Origin: Diatrype stigma
Lineage: Eukaryota > Ascomycota > Sordariomycetes > Xylariales > Diatrypaceae
Assembly (NCBI GenBank): GCA_022225965.2
Contig: JAKJXP020000162.1
Location: 1-64,000, forward strand
Length of the DNA stretch: 64,000 nucleotides
Direction of reading: 5' to 3'
Shown here: positions 9,195-20,495 of the stretch, in pieces
Numbering within the stretch: position 1 is the first letter of the stretch
How the letters are laid out: every line of letters begins with the position of its first letter
The notes under the pieces: generated by a model
Told to the model about the DNA's origin: nothing
Databases searched by the model: none
Seen by the model: only the letters and a program-made list of their open reading frames with translations
Program-made: the position numbers and the translations under genes

Positions 9195-12147
9195 CTTTTG
9201 TGATATGTGGTTGTATGCGATGGACAGAACACGATTCCTCACACAATTTTCGTCGGTAATCAGAAGTCGAGAGGTTCAAATTGTTCGATATGGGGATATT
9301 GATGGTGGGGTCGAGTTAAGGAACTTAAGGCTGCTTGAAATGTCTTCGCATGTGTGGGTGTGATCTTGGCGGGGTTCTCTTTCCCTGAAGAATATTTTAG
9401 CGGGGTCGTTTGGCAGAACTAAACTAGTACCGTAGTGCATGCATAGTGGGACGAACAGCGGGTCTATAGCGTAGTTACCTACTGAATAGTTACTGTACTG
9501 CGTTTCCTGAGTTGCGAATGATTGATAGTTCACAATACTATTTCATGCAATGATGTTTTACATACAATCGATGGATCATTTTCGAAGTTTTCAAAACCCG
9601 TGCCGTCTTTTGCCACGCTGAGCATCATTTGAACAAAATGAAACTTCCGATTTCCTAGAGTCGAGTTATTACTGACCTGTGGAGCCTAAAATGACAGTGA
9701 AGCCAAATTGGCCAATGGTCCCCGGACGTTCATCAACCCCTATCTACGATTATATACCTAGGTAGATTTCCGTATCATTAGTCATGGCAGGGAATAGAGC
9801 AATCTGAAAGCTGAATTCCACCAGATTGCTGTCCTTAACGGTAATAACATTCAGAAATTGAAAGAAGTGCATGGGCTAGAAATTCCTTGGGAAAGACTAG
9901 ATCATGAGCAAAATGGCGTATGACGCAGGTAATTTGGTATGGAATGGTATCTTTGCTCATCCCTTTGCCATCGTACATGTGATACATACCAACAAAAATC
10001 TACCGCCATTTCTATTTGGCGGTCAAAGGCTGCTGACTCCCTACTTGCAATAACTATACCTCTCGCAGCACTTATGCAACTGTCGTGCACGTAGGACGAA
10101 GGACAGCCTGGTTGACGACCTATTATTAACTGATGAAAGTCGACACGGGATGCTGATTTCTGGTCTCATAAGGACCCCTAGTAATTGTTTCCCAAGCAAG
10201 CGCATGCCTCATGAGGTATCAGTAACCAAGATATAGACTACAGCTCTTGCCCTGTATACATTATGTGTTTTCCAAGCGGCACGGGACGAGCTAGACCGCT
10301 TCCACGTGGCCTTCACACTGATAGCCGTGGAAAATGTTGTTGATATTATTGAGAGTGTTCTAGTTTGTCGCCTTTCACTCGAGCAGCACCAAGTATATCA
10401 ACAAAATAATATGCTATTACCAACGGGACACTCACAGATTAGTAGTCATTATAGTAGTAAGTTGTTTGAAGGATCTCACGAGTAGATATGGGGTTTGTTG
10501 GAGCTCGGATCGACTTGAATGCACGAACTTATATTACTCAGTTCCATTCGATGTGGCGTACTTCTCTGACGACTACTTGCATTCGACCTTTATCCCCGTT
10601 CAGTTCTTGGCTCCATTGGGATATGGTACGTAGAATATTCTAGGTCTTCTATGAGCTCAGAATGACCGTAGCCCGTAACCGGAGGAATGTGGTGAACCAG
10701 GCCGTCTGGCATCTGGTGTAATTACACAGCCCCTTTGTAGTCTCCAATGTGACAAAATGTCAACAGCGGAATACCAAGGCAGGTCATCGAAGCGCCTACA
10801 CTAAAGTGAATGATAGCACCGGCCTAGTTTTGCCTTTCCAGGAAGGAGACCTTTAGCAAAACGGCATCGATTCATCGGCGATGGGAAATTCAGCCAGTAA
10901 GCCTACTAAGAAGTATAAGGGTAGCAATCGTTCCGATATCCTTTGATTAGGCTTCGAATACGGAATCGAGGCGTATCGAGCATCCGGCGATGGCAATTAC
11001 TACTAGGAAAGGTGCCTGTTCACGGATGTCGCAACGCCCGAACCGGCTCAGCTCGTTTCCGGCGAGGGGAAACAACATTCTTCGGCGCTAGTTGTAGTCT
11101 ACGAAAGAATCCGGGGTTAGGTTCTAGTGCTCGACGATCCATGTTAATGACATAATGGATAAGGTGAAGTTCGTGTCAATTCATTTAGAACTGGCTTGCG
11201 CTGATTGGCTCCTGGCAGATTCGGCCCCTTGGAGAGCTTGAAGTCCATTCCTGACTGCGCCTCATGTTGCTAAGGAATGACGACGAGGCCATTCCCTGGA
11301 TAACGCAACCACGTGAACCACGCTATTTCTCGGCCTTTTTTGGATAGGGGGTTCTTTATTTGTTATTTTTTACCGATTATTCTGCCCGGAATAGAACTCT
11401 ATGCTCCTTTCAAAGTCTATTAGTCGTATCGCTACACAGTGGAATTATCATAAGAACGTACCGGATATTTGCTAATAAGGCACGTCGAAACTTCTAGCTT
11501 CATCAAGAGGAATGTGACCAGGCTCATGATACTAGATTGCCAATCTAAACATGTTGGGCACGGCACTCGGTCGTATAAGACGATGTCTTAGATCGGATAA
11601 GAACGGCAGCCTCCCGCTGAGAACATTACAAGGAGCATCCAGGGACCTCAGACGGCTCGAAGAGATCCCTTTGTCCAAAATAAGCTATTTTGAACTATCT
11701 GTAGTATGCAGTCTGACTAGTAACTGTGTTGTTGATCGTCTGGAAGGAGTCTAGTTACTCGAATTTGGTCACGTCGATCTTAGACTCTAGGCACGGATAG
11801 ATGTCTTGCCTCAAGCCTCAAGCCCGAATTGGGGAGATGAACGGTTCTTCAGCGAATCACGAGCAGGAAATTAGGAAGCATCGCGCTACGCTCGCATTCT
11901 TGGTCCCAGTAGACACTAAGCAGAATTCCATGAAGGAAACCATGTGTTGTTTTCAAATGCTGTCGGGGAGGAAAAAAGGGGTGGGAAGATGAATTCATCT
12001 TAAAGGGCCCTCGTTTGCCAATGAAAAATGGCGACATGCAGCAGGTCTTCTCTTCTCTTCTCTACTCAAGGTTTATACCATTATAGCGCATAAACCGTAA
12101 AATTTACCACTGCTACTATCTTGAAGATATCATACCTATCGCCCATC
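9195..12147. other. Intergenic, about 3 kb, no supported gene; CT-rich leader near 12045
   Basis: Only short unrelated frames occur in this stretch. A pyrimidine tract (TCTTCTCTTCTCTTCTCT) at about 12044-12062 sits just upstream of the secreted-protein gene and resembles a fungal transcription-start CT box. Confidence 0.5.
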
Positions 12148-13301
12148 ATGCGTTTCTCACATACCCTCATCGCGGCTGCGGTTGCGACCTCGCCCGCAAC
12201 AGCCCAGCGGCCTGAGGATGAGCCGATATGCGACTACTACACAACGGCGTTGCTGAAAGAGAACACGGCCGAGAACCAGCTGACGCTGTTGACGTTGATA
12301 GTGAACACCGTCGTCATTGGAAACTGTGAGAGCCTCCTCCTCATCTAAGTCTGACCTTGGCCAACCGCCTACCTACCTACCACGCCACATCGTCTCCTTG
12401 TTGGTTTGGACTAACGGAACAAAACAAAAAAACAGACACGACGCCCAATGTCGGGATCGCGGTGCCTGGCATCCTAGCTCCCGGCAAGTACAACGACACG
12501 GACGTCAACCTCCTGCCGTACTTCGACGGCTCGCTAGCCTCGAGCAACCGCGGCGGGGACGAGGGCGTAGCCGTGAACTCTCTCGACGGCGGCGGCGCTG
12601 AGCCGCTGAAGGAGAACAAGCCCTCCAACGACGAGACGGCCACGCAGTAGTAAGTCCATGCCCGCCTCGATTCCGTCGAAACTTCCCTATATACTCACAC
12701 AACCCACAGCTTCCTCCTAACGCACCTCTACCAATTCTTCGGCTCCCTCCTAGGCTGCACTCAGCAGGGCATGGCGGGGTTCGACGCGTACACCGCTGCG
12801 CCGTCGATGTACGAGGTGCACAAGTTCATGGGCTTGGACCCGTACGAGGTGGGCTACTTCATTACGCAGGTGGGGCTGGCAGCGGCCTCGTTCGGCGTGG
12901 CCGACGCCGACGTGGCCGCCGTCGGCGCGGCGCTGACCGAGCTGTTCGCCTACCGGTGCGCGCCGCCCGCCGCCGCCGTCGCCGCCCAGGGCCCCCAGCT
13001 CCAGTCCGTCTGCATCGCCGAGGACTGCCCCCTGGCCGAGGGCGCCGTCTGCGATGAGTACGAGGACGTCGTCGAGCCCATGCCCGCCATGTCTTCTGAT
13101 TCTGCTTCTGCGCCGAGCGCGTCCGGTTCGGCCGCGCCCGGTGAGACGCCTGCCGTGAACGGCTCCGTGACCATGTCGATGCCGACGCCTACGGCCTCTG
13201 AGACGGATATGCCGTCGATGATCCCGACCGCGGCGGCGGTGGCGGGTGCTGCTGTCAACTTGGCTGCTGTTGCGGGTGGGTTGGCCGCTTTGTTGCTGTG
13301 A
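12148..13301 (+). CDS. Secreted, probably GPI-anchored protein of unknown function
   Basis: Three exons, 12148..12325, 12436..12649 and 12710..13301, give 327 residues. The donors are GTGAGA and GTAAGT and the acceptors are CAG and CAG. Both junctions split Tyr codons and keep one frame. The start at 12148 yields a signal peptide (MRFSHTLIAAAVATSPATAQ). The mature N-terminal part (CDYYTTALLKENTAENQL, then LTLIVNTVVIGN) and a central helical-looking block (YFLLTHLYQFFGSLLGC; GVADADVAAVGAALTELFAYRC) look like a folded domain with paired Cys. A Ser/Pro-rich stalk and a hydrophobic Ala/Leu-rich C-terminus suggest a GPI-attachment signal. I do not recognise the family. An ecto-protein of the plasma membrane or wall is the inference. 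A short ATG 27 nt upstream in the same frame (12121) would bury the signal peptide and is not preferred. Confidence 0.75.
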
Positions 13302-14366
13302 TGCCTCTCAACGACGCAGTCAGTGGAGTGGAGTGGAGGGGGCGATGGAAATCTCGTTGCAGGGAGATAATGTTTCTTACCATTTCACTATGTTCCTTTG
13401 AATTGGGACACATATATAATCAAAGTACCAGTGTTCCTTCGTAACTGCGATATAGTGGCACTTGTAATGTTTAGTACTGTCCACTGACACGATATGACCA
13501 GGCGCGTTGTGATCTATGTCAAGCGAATTCGGAATCCTCGTTCTGACCTAGGATTTACTTTGTAGACACAAGTCTAGCCACAGTGCCACTTGTTTTGCTG
13601 TCGATATTTGTACTCGTTTTTAATATAACCGCTATAGTAGGTACTTTTGTAGTGTACATTCAGGGGGATCGTCGCGATGACCCCTTCCCACCTTTTTGGC
13701 TGTAATGCTATAACCTAGTGTCCGTCCCATCCTAGTTCATAGCTGTCAAATTGCTCAATGGCTCATAAAGTTACATCTTCGCCTTGATACGACCTGCGGT
13801 TGTTCTTGAGCGTCGGAGCTCCGTGTCGATCTTAACTCCTTGCAACCCTCCCCTGGTACCGCGAAGCGGAATGTTGTACACGGGATAGACATGTGCATTC
13901 CCATATGTTCGGTAGCCGGACCCCCCGATCGTCATCCTACTGCCTCCCATAATACCAACCACGTGATCCATAGCACCTAGGATCAATATTATTTGCACAT
14001 TGCCCTCGAGCCTCTTGGCGAATGTATAGCAGTAACCAACCGTCTCCTCGCACCATGGCGTGGCTTAACGGACATAATTCGTCTCAGCATTAGACCTACA
14101 GAGTTGCTCTGCAACTGACGATGGGAAGGTATAGTTGTGTAGAAACCATGGCAGAGCAAAATGATGCTGCTACATCAAGTTCTGCTGTCATAAAATCGTG
14201 ATCTTATAGCCGTAAGACCCTACATAAGGGCCGTATATGCTGTAGAAGATTGAGTTGGGCGCCATCCGGGACCAATGATCCGACTGGCGCGGTGGAATGT
14301 TGATCTCCATGGGTGTTAAAAATACATGCGGCCCGTTAGATTATTATCTCGAACGATGGTGCGCCC
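13302..14366. other. Convergent intergenic, about 1 kb, nothing supported
   Basis: 3' flanks of the secreted-protein gene (+) and the zinc-cluster factor (-). No coding evidence. Confidence 0.5.
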
Positions 14367-16751
14367 TCAAACAGGCATTTGTGGAAAATCGTTGTTCAGC
14401 CACTCGTTCGAGAACCATAGTCCTGCTTCTAGGCCTGTATTGCCGAAGGACTCGAAGTTGAAATCGAAGCCGTCCATCGCGCCTTCGAAAGCGTTATTGT
14501 TGTCGAGGCCATCAGGGGGCACGACAGGGGGGAGATTCGGCTTCGGCATGCTGGGGTCGCCGAGCGCCGCCAGATCCGCAGTGGCGGAGATGGACATGCC
14601 GCGCTGCCTGCTGTTGGCGTTGATGTTATTGTGCGGTAGTATCGGTGTGTGGCTTGTGGATGTGGGTGTGTGCTGGGCAGATCCATTACCATACGGCGAG
14701 GGGATGCCAGCGTGGTTCAAGGGTGACGGGATCGGCATGTTGGCCACCTCGGTGTCATCCACGATCTGCATTTGATGAACGGGATTATGCCGGGACAGAG
14801 CCTGTCGTGACACTAAGCTGGGGTTGTGGAGGTTCGGGCTGTCCGGATGGCTCGGTGCAAAGCCACGCGCCATGAGGGTTTCGAGGTCGCTCACAATGGC
14901 GGCACCGGCAGGAATATGGCTCATCGACTTGGCTACCGCTAAGCATCTTTGAGCGCGCTCGACGATCTCTTCGGATGAAATGTGATATTCAATGCCCCGC
15001 GATTGGAAAATACAGTAAAGGACGCGGGCGCACTGGTAGGCGCAAACGGGGAGATCGAGATCAGTGACAGGGAGACCGCCGACGAGGGAAAGAATGGATC
15101 TAAATATATCCGTCATCCCAAGGGCATGCTCGTAACATTGCCGAGTGCACATAGCCACGAATTGGGGATCTAAAAGGTCTATAGTCGACCGAGGTAGGGC
15201 TTCCTTGACTCCGGGTAGGACGAGGCGATATAAGTCGCAGTGGCACTGGCGCCACCACACGTGGATCATAATGAAGACGCATAGACGCGGTGAGTAGGCA
15301 CGTAGCTGCAAGTTGCTGTCTGAGAACTTGAAAGATGCTGGCAGATACTCGTGGAAGTCTCTTAGCTCATCAGCCAGTACTTTAAGCAACTGGGGAAGCT
15401 GGGACAGCTCCGAGTCAGACATGGATAAGACATTTTTCGTGCAGTACAAAACGCGGCTCCTCATCCACAGTAGTCGGACGTGGAGCAATAAAGATCCAAC
15501 GTCATCGGGGAAACGCTTGGTAGGAATGGGTCGGAGAAATTCGGTGACCTGTGGCAGGTCGAATTCGAAATTTCGCTCATTACATGGGAGTTGGACATGC
15601 ATAGACTCTGGGGGCAGCAGAGTAAAATCGGAATAGCCACCATTGATGCCAGAGTCAATAGTACAAAAGGCCCACATCAGTCTCCGTCGAGACTCCCTGG
15701 CTAAGAAACATAAATTAGGATTCTCATAGTTCAGTCTGAGAGCATATGCGAAGCGTGCTCCTATAGCTGCTAGCATGAATGCGCCTGTAAATCTGCGCGA
15801 GAGCATCCTGTGCTTCATGACTAAAACGAGAGCCTGTATCTTCAGAGTGGACGGGTTCTCGAGATCCTGGAAAATCATGTGCTGGCATTCGTCAACGCAT
15901 TTGTTTCCGTACTCGCGCGTACCGGGGCCAAGATCGGTAAGGAGGGAAGTAATTCCCACGATAGCTAGTAGCAAAGCCTTGTCCATCATCCCAGCGTGAT
16001 ATCGCTGCATGAGTGAAGCGCGGTGGATAAAGGAGAGCACGGGGACATGGTGTACATGTCGGAAGTAGTTATTAAATGCCTTCAGAATCAAGGCCTCGTC
16101 GGGGAAAGCGAAGCCTTCAATGGTGAATCTCCTCGATACCGGCGTCCCTGTCCCTGTGAGATCCTGGCGGTTATTGGCATTATTAGGTTCAGAAGGTGCA
16201 CGACTATAATGGGAGCCAAAATCGTCTCTCCGCAGCATCACCCTCTTCTCGGGTGGTTCTGATGTGACAGACTCGTGCTCGTCGGAGTCGGTACCGCCAC
16301 CTTGAGAAGTGCCATTGTTATTACCGCTGCCCATGGTGCCGGTACCGTTTACGCCGCCGGACCTTTTAGTCGGGCGGTAGACGCACTCGATGCCCTGCGC
16401 CTGGCATCTCGCACATTTTGGGACCTCGCCGCTACATCTAGCTTTCCGGGAATGGCAGTTGATGCAGGCCAACCTCACCCGCCGTCGGGGGAGGGAAAAG
16501 GACGTGATGCCGTCGGCATCGGGATTCGGGGAGCTCTTGTCCTGGAAAGAACACGAGAAGCCCAAGCGCTCGCAGTTCTGGCATACGTCGCGGCGGCCAT
16601 CGCAGCGCACCTTTCTAGCGCGACAGGTGGCACATGTTTGGCTCGATTTCTTTTGGGTACGGTTCGCGGGATCAGCAGCGGCAGCATCGGTGGCAACCTC
16701 AGCTGCGGTGTCGGCGGCCGTCACCTCGGCGCTCATGTCTTGCATATCCAT
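14367..16751 (-). CDS. Fungal transcription factor with two tandem Zn(II)2Cys6 clusters
   Basis: The single-exon frame has 794 residues, starting at the ATG at 16751 (MDMQDMSAEV). Two complete zinc-cluster DNA-binding domains lie in tandem. The first uses Cys40, 43, 50, 57, 60 and 67 (CATCRARKVRC...). The second uses Cys96, 99, 106, 113, 116 and 123 (CINCHSRKARC...). Both have the exact C-x2-C-x6-C-x6-C-x2-C-x6-C spacing and basic residues in the first loop. A Gly/Asn/Ser-rich linker leads to a fungal-specific factor middle-homology region from about residue 215 (FRHVHHVPVLSFIHRASLM; LESRRRLMWAFCTIDS-like segment). The C-terminal quarter is Ser/Pro/Asn-rich. The protein should act in the nucleus; its target genes cannot be told from sequence. 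One Zn2Cys6 cluster is the rule in this family, so the doublet is notable. Confidence 0.88.
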   Translation of the reverse strand: MDMQDMSAEVTAADTAAEVATDAAAADPANRTQKKSSQTCATCRARKVRCDGRRDVCQNCERLGFSCSFQDKSSPNPDADGITSFSLPRRRVRLACINCHSRKARCSGEVPKCARCQAQGIECVYRPTKRSGGVNGTGTMGSGNNNGTSQGGGTDSDEHESVTSEPPEKRVMLRRDDFGSHYSRAPSEPNNANNRQDLTGTGTPVSRRFTIEGFAFPDEALILKAFNNYFRHVHHVPVLSFIHRASLMQRYHAGMMDKALLLAIVGITSLLTDLGPGTREYGNKCVDECQHMIFQDLENPSTLKIQALVLVMKHRMLSRRFTGAFMLAAIGARFAYALRLNYENPNLCFLARESRRRLMWAFCTIDSGINGGYSDFTLLPPESMHVQLPCNERNFEFDLPQVTEFLRPIPTKRFPDDVGSLLLHVRLLWMRSRVLYCTKNVLSMSDSELSQLPQLLKVLADELRDFHEYLPASFKFSDSNLQLRAYSPRLCVFIMIHVWWRQCHCDLYRLVLPGVKEALPRSTIDLLDPQFVAMCTRQCYEHALGMTDIFRSILSLVGGLPVTDLDLPVCAYQCARVLYCIFQSRGIEYHISSEEIVERAQRCLAVAKSMSHIPAGAAIVSDLETLMARGFAPSHPDSPNLHNPSLVSRQALSRHNPVHQMQIVDDTEVANMPIPSPLNHAGIPSPYGNGSAQHTPTSTSHTPILPHNNINANSRQRGMSISATADLAALGDPSMPKPNLPPVVPPDGLDNNNAFEGAMDGFDFNFESFGNTGLEAGLWFSNEWLNNDFPQMPV

Positions 16752-17697
16752 TACAACCGTCCGTCAACGTACGGTGCAAGGGACAGCGGGACAACGTGTC
16801 CGGGTCCGAGTCCAAGTCCGGATGCGTCTGGCTCCGGACTCATCTAAGCTCGGGAAGGGAAGTTCGGGATGGGTTAAACTTCGACGTCGTTACTCGTATA
16901 CGGCTTCTGTGGGGTAGCATTGAAGGAGACGCGCATGTCGATAGCTAGTCGATAGCTACGCTGGTGTTCGTAATTGCTTGGGAAGGCCGGCGGAGGGGCT
17001 TGTCAATCAATGCTAGTGTCAGCCGCGGGCATGAGACAAGAGCAAAGAAAAGCACGTCTTTTTTTCTTTGGCGGGAATTGAATGGATCATTGAGATGCGG
17101 ATGCGGATGCAGATGCAGATGCAGGCAGTCAGTTAGAAAGTCAGCCAGTCGCCAGTGCCAGATCGGAAGAGAGAACGGCTAAGGTCAAATGGGCAAGCAA
17201 CTAATTGGTGTGGGGCGTCGAGCAACCCACTTCAATTTGTCCGCTATCCCTCGTTTGTACAGTTTGGTCTAACCATTACCCCATCATTAGCTTCGTAGGT
17301 AGCATGTATCTCGACACCACTACGTGCAGCTATGCCCGGTGAACAACGACGCAGTCAGGTACTTACGGTAGGTAGGCAATTATCAGCGAAACCGAGGGAA
17401 TAACATTGAAATCGCTCAAAACAGCAGGATATTCCCGCTCGATGCATCGGCACTCCGCTGCCGCTTTAACTCGCGCATTATAAAATCACAGTGCAGCCAT
17501 TCGAACATCGCAACTACCTGTCAGCCTGTACGATTTGATGAAATAGGTATTCAATATTAAATATCAAATATCTCCAGCGGAGGCTTTGGAACTTATCTTT
17601 AGCATACGGGTAATCCCGGTATGGATTAATTAACCTGCCACCTATACTTCGTCCCCTACCTCGGATCCGACATCATCATTAACCTAACTGCCTATAT
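16752..17697. other. Upstream region of the zinc-cluster gene; GATGCG/GATGCA repeat 17094-17124
   Basis: About 0.95 kb lies between the start codon and the retrotransposon insertion. A hexanucleotide repeat is present at 17094-17124. No other gene is seen. Confidence 0.5.
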
Positions 17698-17702
17698 AGC
17701 AG
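17698..17702. repeat. Left target-site duplication AGCAG of the gypsy element
   Basis: AGCAG directly precedes the TG start of the left LTR and recurs at 23408-23412 directly after the right LTR. If the last A belongs to the LTR (giving a CA end), the duplication is 4 bp, GCAG. Confidence 0.8.
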
Positions 17703-17944
17703 TGTGGATCCCTAAGGTAGTGAATGCCAAGGCTAAGGCATTCGGCTGATTAGATAATAGGAAGTGAATTCCTAAGGAATTCATTTCTGTAATTGTATTG
17801 TATTTAGCTATAGGTTAGGAAACCTTTTGTTTCCTTTTTTTCTTTTCCTTTCTTTTAAGTAACAATTGCAACAGAAACCTTAAGGACTTAATATTTAGCT
17901 GGATTAGTAATAATTAGGTAATTGGAATTAGTTGTAATACGCAT
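17703..17944 (+). repeat. 5' LTR of the gypsy element
   Basis: 242 bp, begins TGTGGATCCC. It aligns with 23166-23407 without net gaps and retains more G/C than the right copy at its left end. Confidence 0.88.
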
Positions 17945-20495
17945 AAATAATTATTTTTATAGGTTTATATTATTTAATTAGAAATAATAACTTTTTTTTT
18001 ATTACTTTATTATTTCATTATTTTATTCCTTATTTTCCGTAATTTACCAAGCAAAGCTCGCGATATTATTAAAAAACGAAATAGCCGGTAATTCAATTGC
18101 CGGTTCTTTTGTTGCCCCATTAGTAGGCCAAATTAGCCTTATTAGAATCGGTTATTTAGGGGCTTAAAGGATTACGTTTAAAACGACCAATTATTGCCTT
18201 AATAAATTCGCAAATTACTTGGAAAATAAGATGGACGACGTTAACGGGAATATTAACAATTTTCGAAACGAATTGCTGGAAATAATTGCAAACTTTGTTA
18301 CGGGAAACGTATAGAACTCATTTAAAAATATTCCTATCCAAAGCATTTTTAAGAATACCGAGGCAGGCATAAGTAAAGGCAAGGGCCTTATTAAAGCTAA
18401 AGAAATTAATTCCGATAAAGACGAATCTATTTATTCTTTATTTTATATAACGAAGATATTTATCGGATATAATAAACGTATTAATGGAAAGTTAAATCTT
18501 TAATAATTCCTAACGAAGCAATATAAGCATCGTATAATTTAAAAGGAACGGGTCCGAATAATTTGGCCCGAAGCAGTCCTTTAAAGTTAAGGTGAAAATT
18601 TTGTATATTACGAAATTAAGAATTGCGTTATTTTTTTTGTTAATTTCCGTTTTGTATGGGCAATTTTAAATATTTTCGATAAGTTACGAAAAATCCAGAT
18701 TAAACTTATGTCGGTTTTTGTTTCGTATAAGCTATGGTTTAAATAAGTTGCCTTAAAGTGTTCGGATAATTTTAAATAAGTCGAAATTTTCGTATATAAT
18801 TGCAATTTTAATTGGGTAACTTTTTTGAAAGCGGTTTTTTAGATTTTTAATAAGCATTATATTTTAAAGAATGCCATTATTTAATTCGCCATATTTTTTC
18901 CGTATTAGGATGAAAATATAATAAATTATATCCGGCGGATAAAAGAAGCATTTTATCGGATAAATTAGGAGAATTACGATTGTTATTAGGTTAAAAAGAT
19001 TATCGTAAATCTTTTATAAATTAATTTGTTAAGTATTTGAATTACGGTTTATGATTAATTCCGATTATGGAATAATGCCCAATTTATTGAAAAGATTATA
19101 TAGCGGGCCGTATATATTATACGCCAAGCGGTCGAAAAGAAAATTTATAATACGCCGTCGACTTTAATTAAGCTTTATGGATCGTTAATATTATTTTACG
19201 ATCTGTCGATTTTTGAGGCCACCTTAGTTAAATCCGGTATCGCATAAATCGAACCAACCGATGTTATATCCATAATTTTAATAACGAATAAAAACGGTAT
19301 TATTGCCGATTTTTGTAATAAGGACCGTAATGTTTATAAAGCGGATAAATAAAGCTATATAGCCAAAGCTATAGATAATAAATGTTTTAATTACGAAAAG
19401 TAAAGTTATTAAGTAAAGGATTATAAGCAAAAACTTCGCTTTTTTAAAGCCATTTAATTATTATCCGGAAAAAAGGTAATATTTAAGGGCTTGCTATATA
19501 ACGATAATAATAATAACTTTCGATATATTAAATTTCGTTTTGCGATAAAAAATTAAAAGAATAAAGGTAAGGAATAAATTAAGGTTCATTTTACGATTAA
19601 TAACAATAAAGGCAGCGGCAATAAAAAAAGTCCGGCGGATAAGTTCGAAAATCCTAATTGCGATTTTAATTAAGAATTTGCCGATTTTATTAAATCGATG
19701 GAAATAAAAGATAAAAATTAAAAGCGCCAAATGTATACGGTAAAAATACATAATAGCAAAAAACCATTACCAAATAAAAATAAGTTATTTCGCAAAGGTT
19801 ATGGTAAAAACCATAATTTATTTATAGCTGTTACGAATTACGGGCATGAATTCGTAATTTTTTTAAATTACGGTTGCATTGTTTTATATATTACCGAAGT
19901 TATAGCAGCTAAAAGCTAAACGTATAGGATTTCGAAATCTTTTATAATAAAAGGTATTGGAAATATCGGGCCGAAAATCCAATAGGATGCTTTAATAATT
20001 GCAAGTTTCTTGATATTAAAAAGTAATACGTTTTAGTTTACGGTATTAGCAAGAGTGGTTTTTGACGGAACTTTTTTTGGGAACTTTATATTTGGCAAAA
20101 GCGTATTTTATAAATTCGGAATATATTGTAACAGCATAAAAAGAAACGAAATAATAATATTTAATGCATTTAAAGGAAAGTTTATAATTCGTTCGATAAT
20201 TTTTCCGAAAGTCAATTATATAACGGAATTTATTTATTCCATTAAAAAATAACAGAAACCGAAATAATATAAGAATATACCCTTAAATAACGAAATCGAA
20301 GCTTTTTTTGATAATTATTTCGATTAATTTTCCGAAGTATTCGGTTTTGTTCCGAAAAAGGTTATAGCGAATATAAAAACGCGTCATTATATCGATATAA
20401 AAAACAGTCGTCCCATTAAATTTTCCCTACGAAGATATAGCCCAATTTAAATGAAAGCAATAAGGGATTTCGTTAAGGCATATTTGGGTGCTATA

